The position numbers and the translations under genes are program-made. Shown one piece after another: positions 34,970 to 35,171 of a DNA stretch of 35,171 nucleotides. Numbering within the stretch: the stretch's first letter is position 1; each line of letters begins with the position of its first letter. The notes under the pieces are model-generated. The model did not search any database. It was not told the origin of the DNA and saw only the letters and a program-made list of their open reading frames with translations. The stretch comes from Pluralibacter gergoviae ATCC 33028 = NBRC 105706 (lineage in GTDB: Bacteria; Pseudomonadota; Gammaproteobacteria; Enterobacterales; Enterobacteriaceae): the NCBI RefSeq assembly GCF_001598855.1, contig NZ_BCZS01000042.1:1-35171 (forward strand). Reading direction: 5' to 3'.

Positions 34970-35171
34970 GGCAGCGCAAGTCAATCCTGGCGGATTCACT
35001 ACCCCTGCGCGAAGGCCATCGGTGCCGCATCGAACGGCCGGTTGCGGAAAGTCCTCCCTGCGTCCGCTGATGGCCGGCAGCAGCCCGTCGTTGCCTGATG
35101 GATCCAACCCCTCCGCTGCTATAGTGCAGTCGGCTTCTGACGTTCAGTGCAGCCGTCTTCTGAAAACGACA
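34970..35171. repeat. outer 5'-conserved segment with IRi
   Basis: 202 bp without a gene. The end carries IRi (35147-35171) and a second Tni-binding repeat (CAGTCGGCTTCTGACGTT). The window stops at the last base of IRi. Confidence 0.93.

Overview
The window is a piece of a large, conjugative-type plasmid of Enterobacterales carrying a multidrug- and mercury-resistance island. Positions 1-17424 are plasmid backbone. They hold a ParM/ParR partition pair, an EndA/Nuc-type nuclease, a tyrosine recombinase, a RadC-like protein, a DinJ/RelB-like protein, an epsilon-like exonuclease, the tail of a MucB/UmuC polymerase, and many small overlapping genes of unknown function. No replicon or transfer gene is in the window. 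The gene set recalls the IncL/M group, but that is inference from memory and not proven here.

Layout of the backbone. Most genes from 326 to 12606 lie on the minus strand in short, tightly coupled operons. These are: an orphan DGQHR (DndB-like) gene and an HTH gene; RadC behind a promoter with a KorC-like operator; a DUF3085 pair; a trio with a tandem-HTH protein and a lipoprotein; parM-parR-nuc; a five-gene run (secreted protein, XRE, membrane-anchored Mrr-type nuclease, lipoprotein, small protein) followed by a recombinase; and a four-gene run with a lipoprotein and a DUF7352 protein. From 13124 to 16937 the genes are on the plus strand: a DinJ-like RHH protein coupled to a DUF6884-like protein, small membrane proteins, a winged-helix-like regulator with its own palindromes, and a DnaQ-type exonuclease. 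The 12607-13123 gap carries an inverted pair of DnaA boxes.

The resistance island (17425 to the end) is a nest of elements. A Tn1721-type transposon is inserted in mucB; its tet end (partial tnpA, pecM-like, tetA(A), tetR(A)) is in the window. A Tn21-subfamily mercury transposon resembling Tn1696 (merRTPCADE plus orfY) is inserted in that transposon's tnpA. Inside it sits a complete In4-type class 1 integron (27312-35171): IRt, a short tniA remnant, IS6100, orf5, sul1, qacEdelta1, cassettes cmlA, aadA2, orfE and aacC1, attI1, intI1 and IRi. The cassettes read leftward from a strong Pc promoter (PcS) in intI1. Predicted resistances are tetracycline, inorganic mercury, sulfonamide, chloramphenicol, streptomycin/spectinomycin and gentamicin; qacEdelta1 is a truncated disinfectant-efflux gene.

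The island is well-known material in a specific nested arrangement. The less described content is in the backbone: the orphan DGQHR gene, the coupled operon with a membrane-tethered nuclease, the DinJ-like/DUF6884-like pair, duplicated promoter-leader modules, and several strong palindromic operators.
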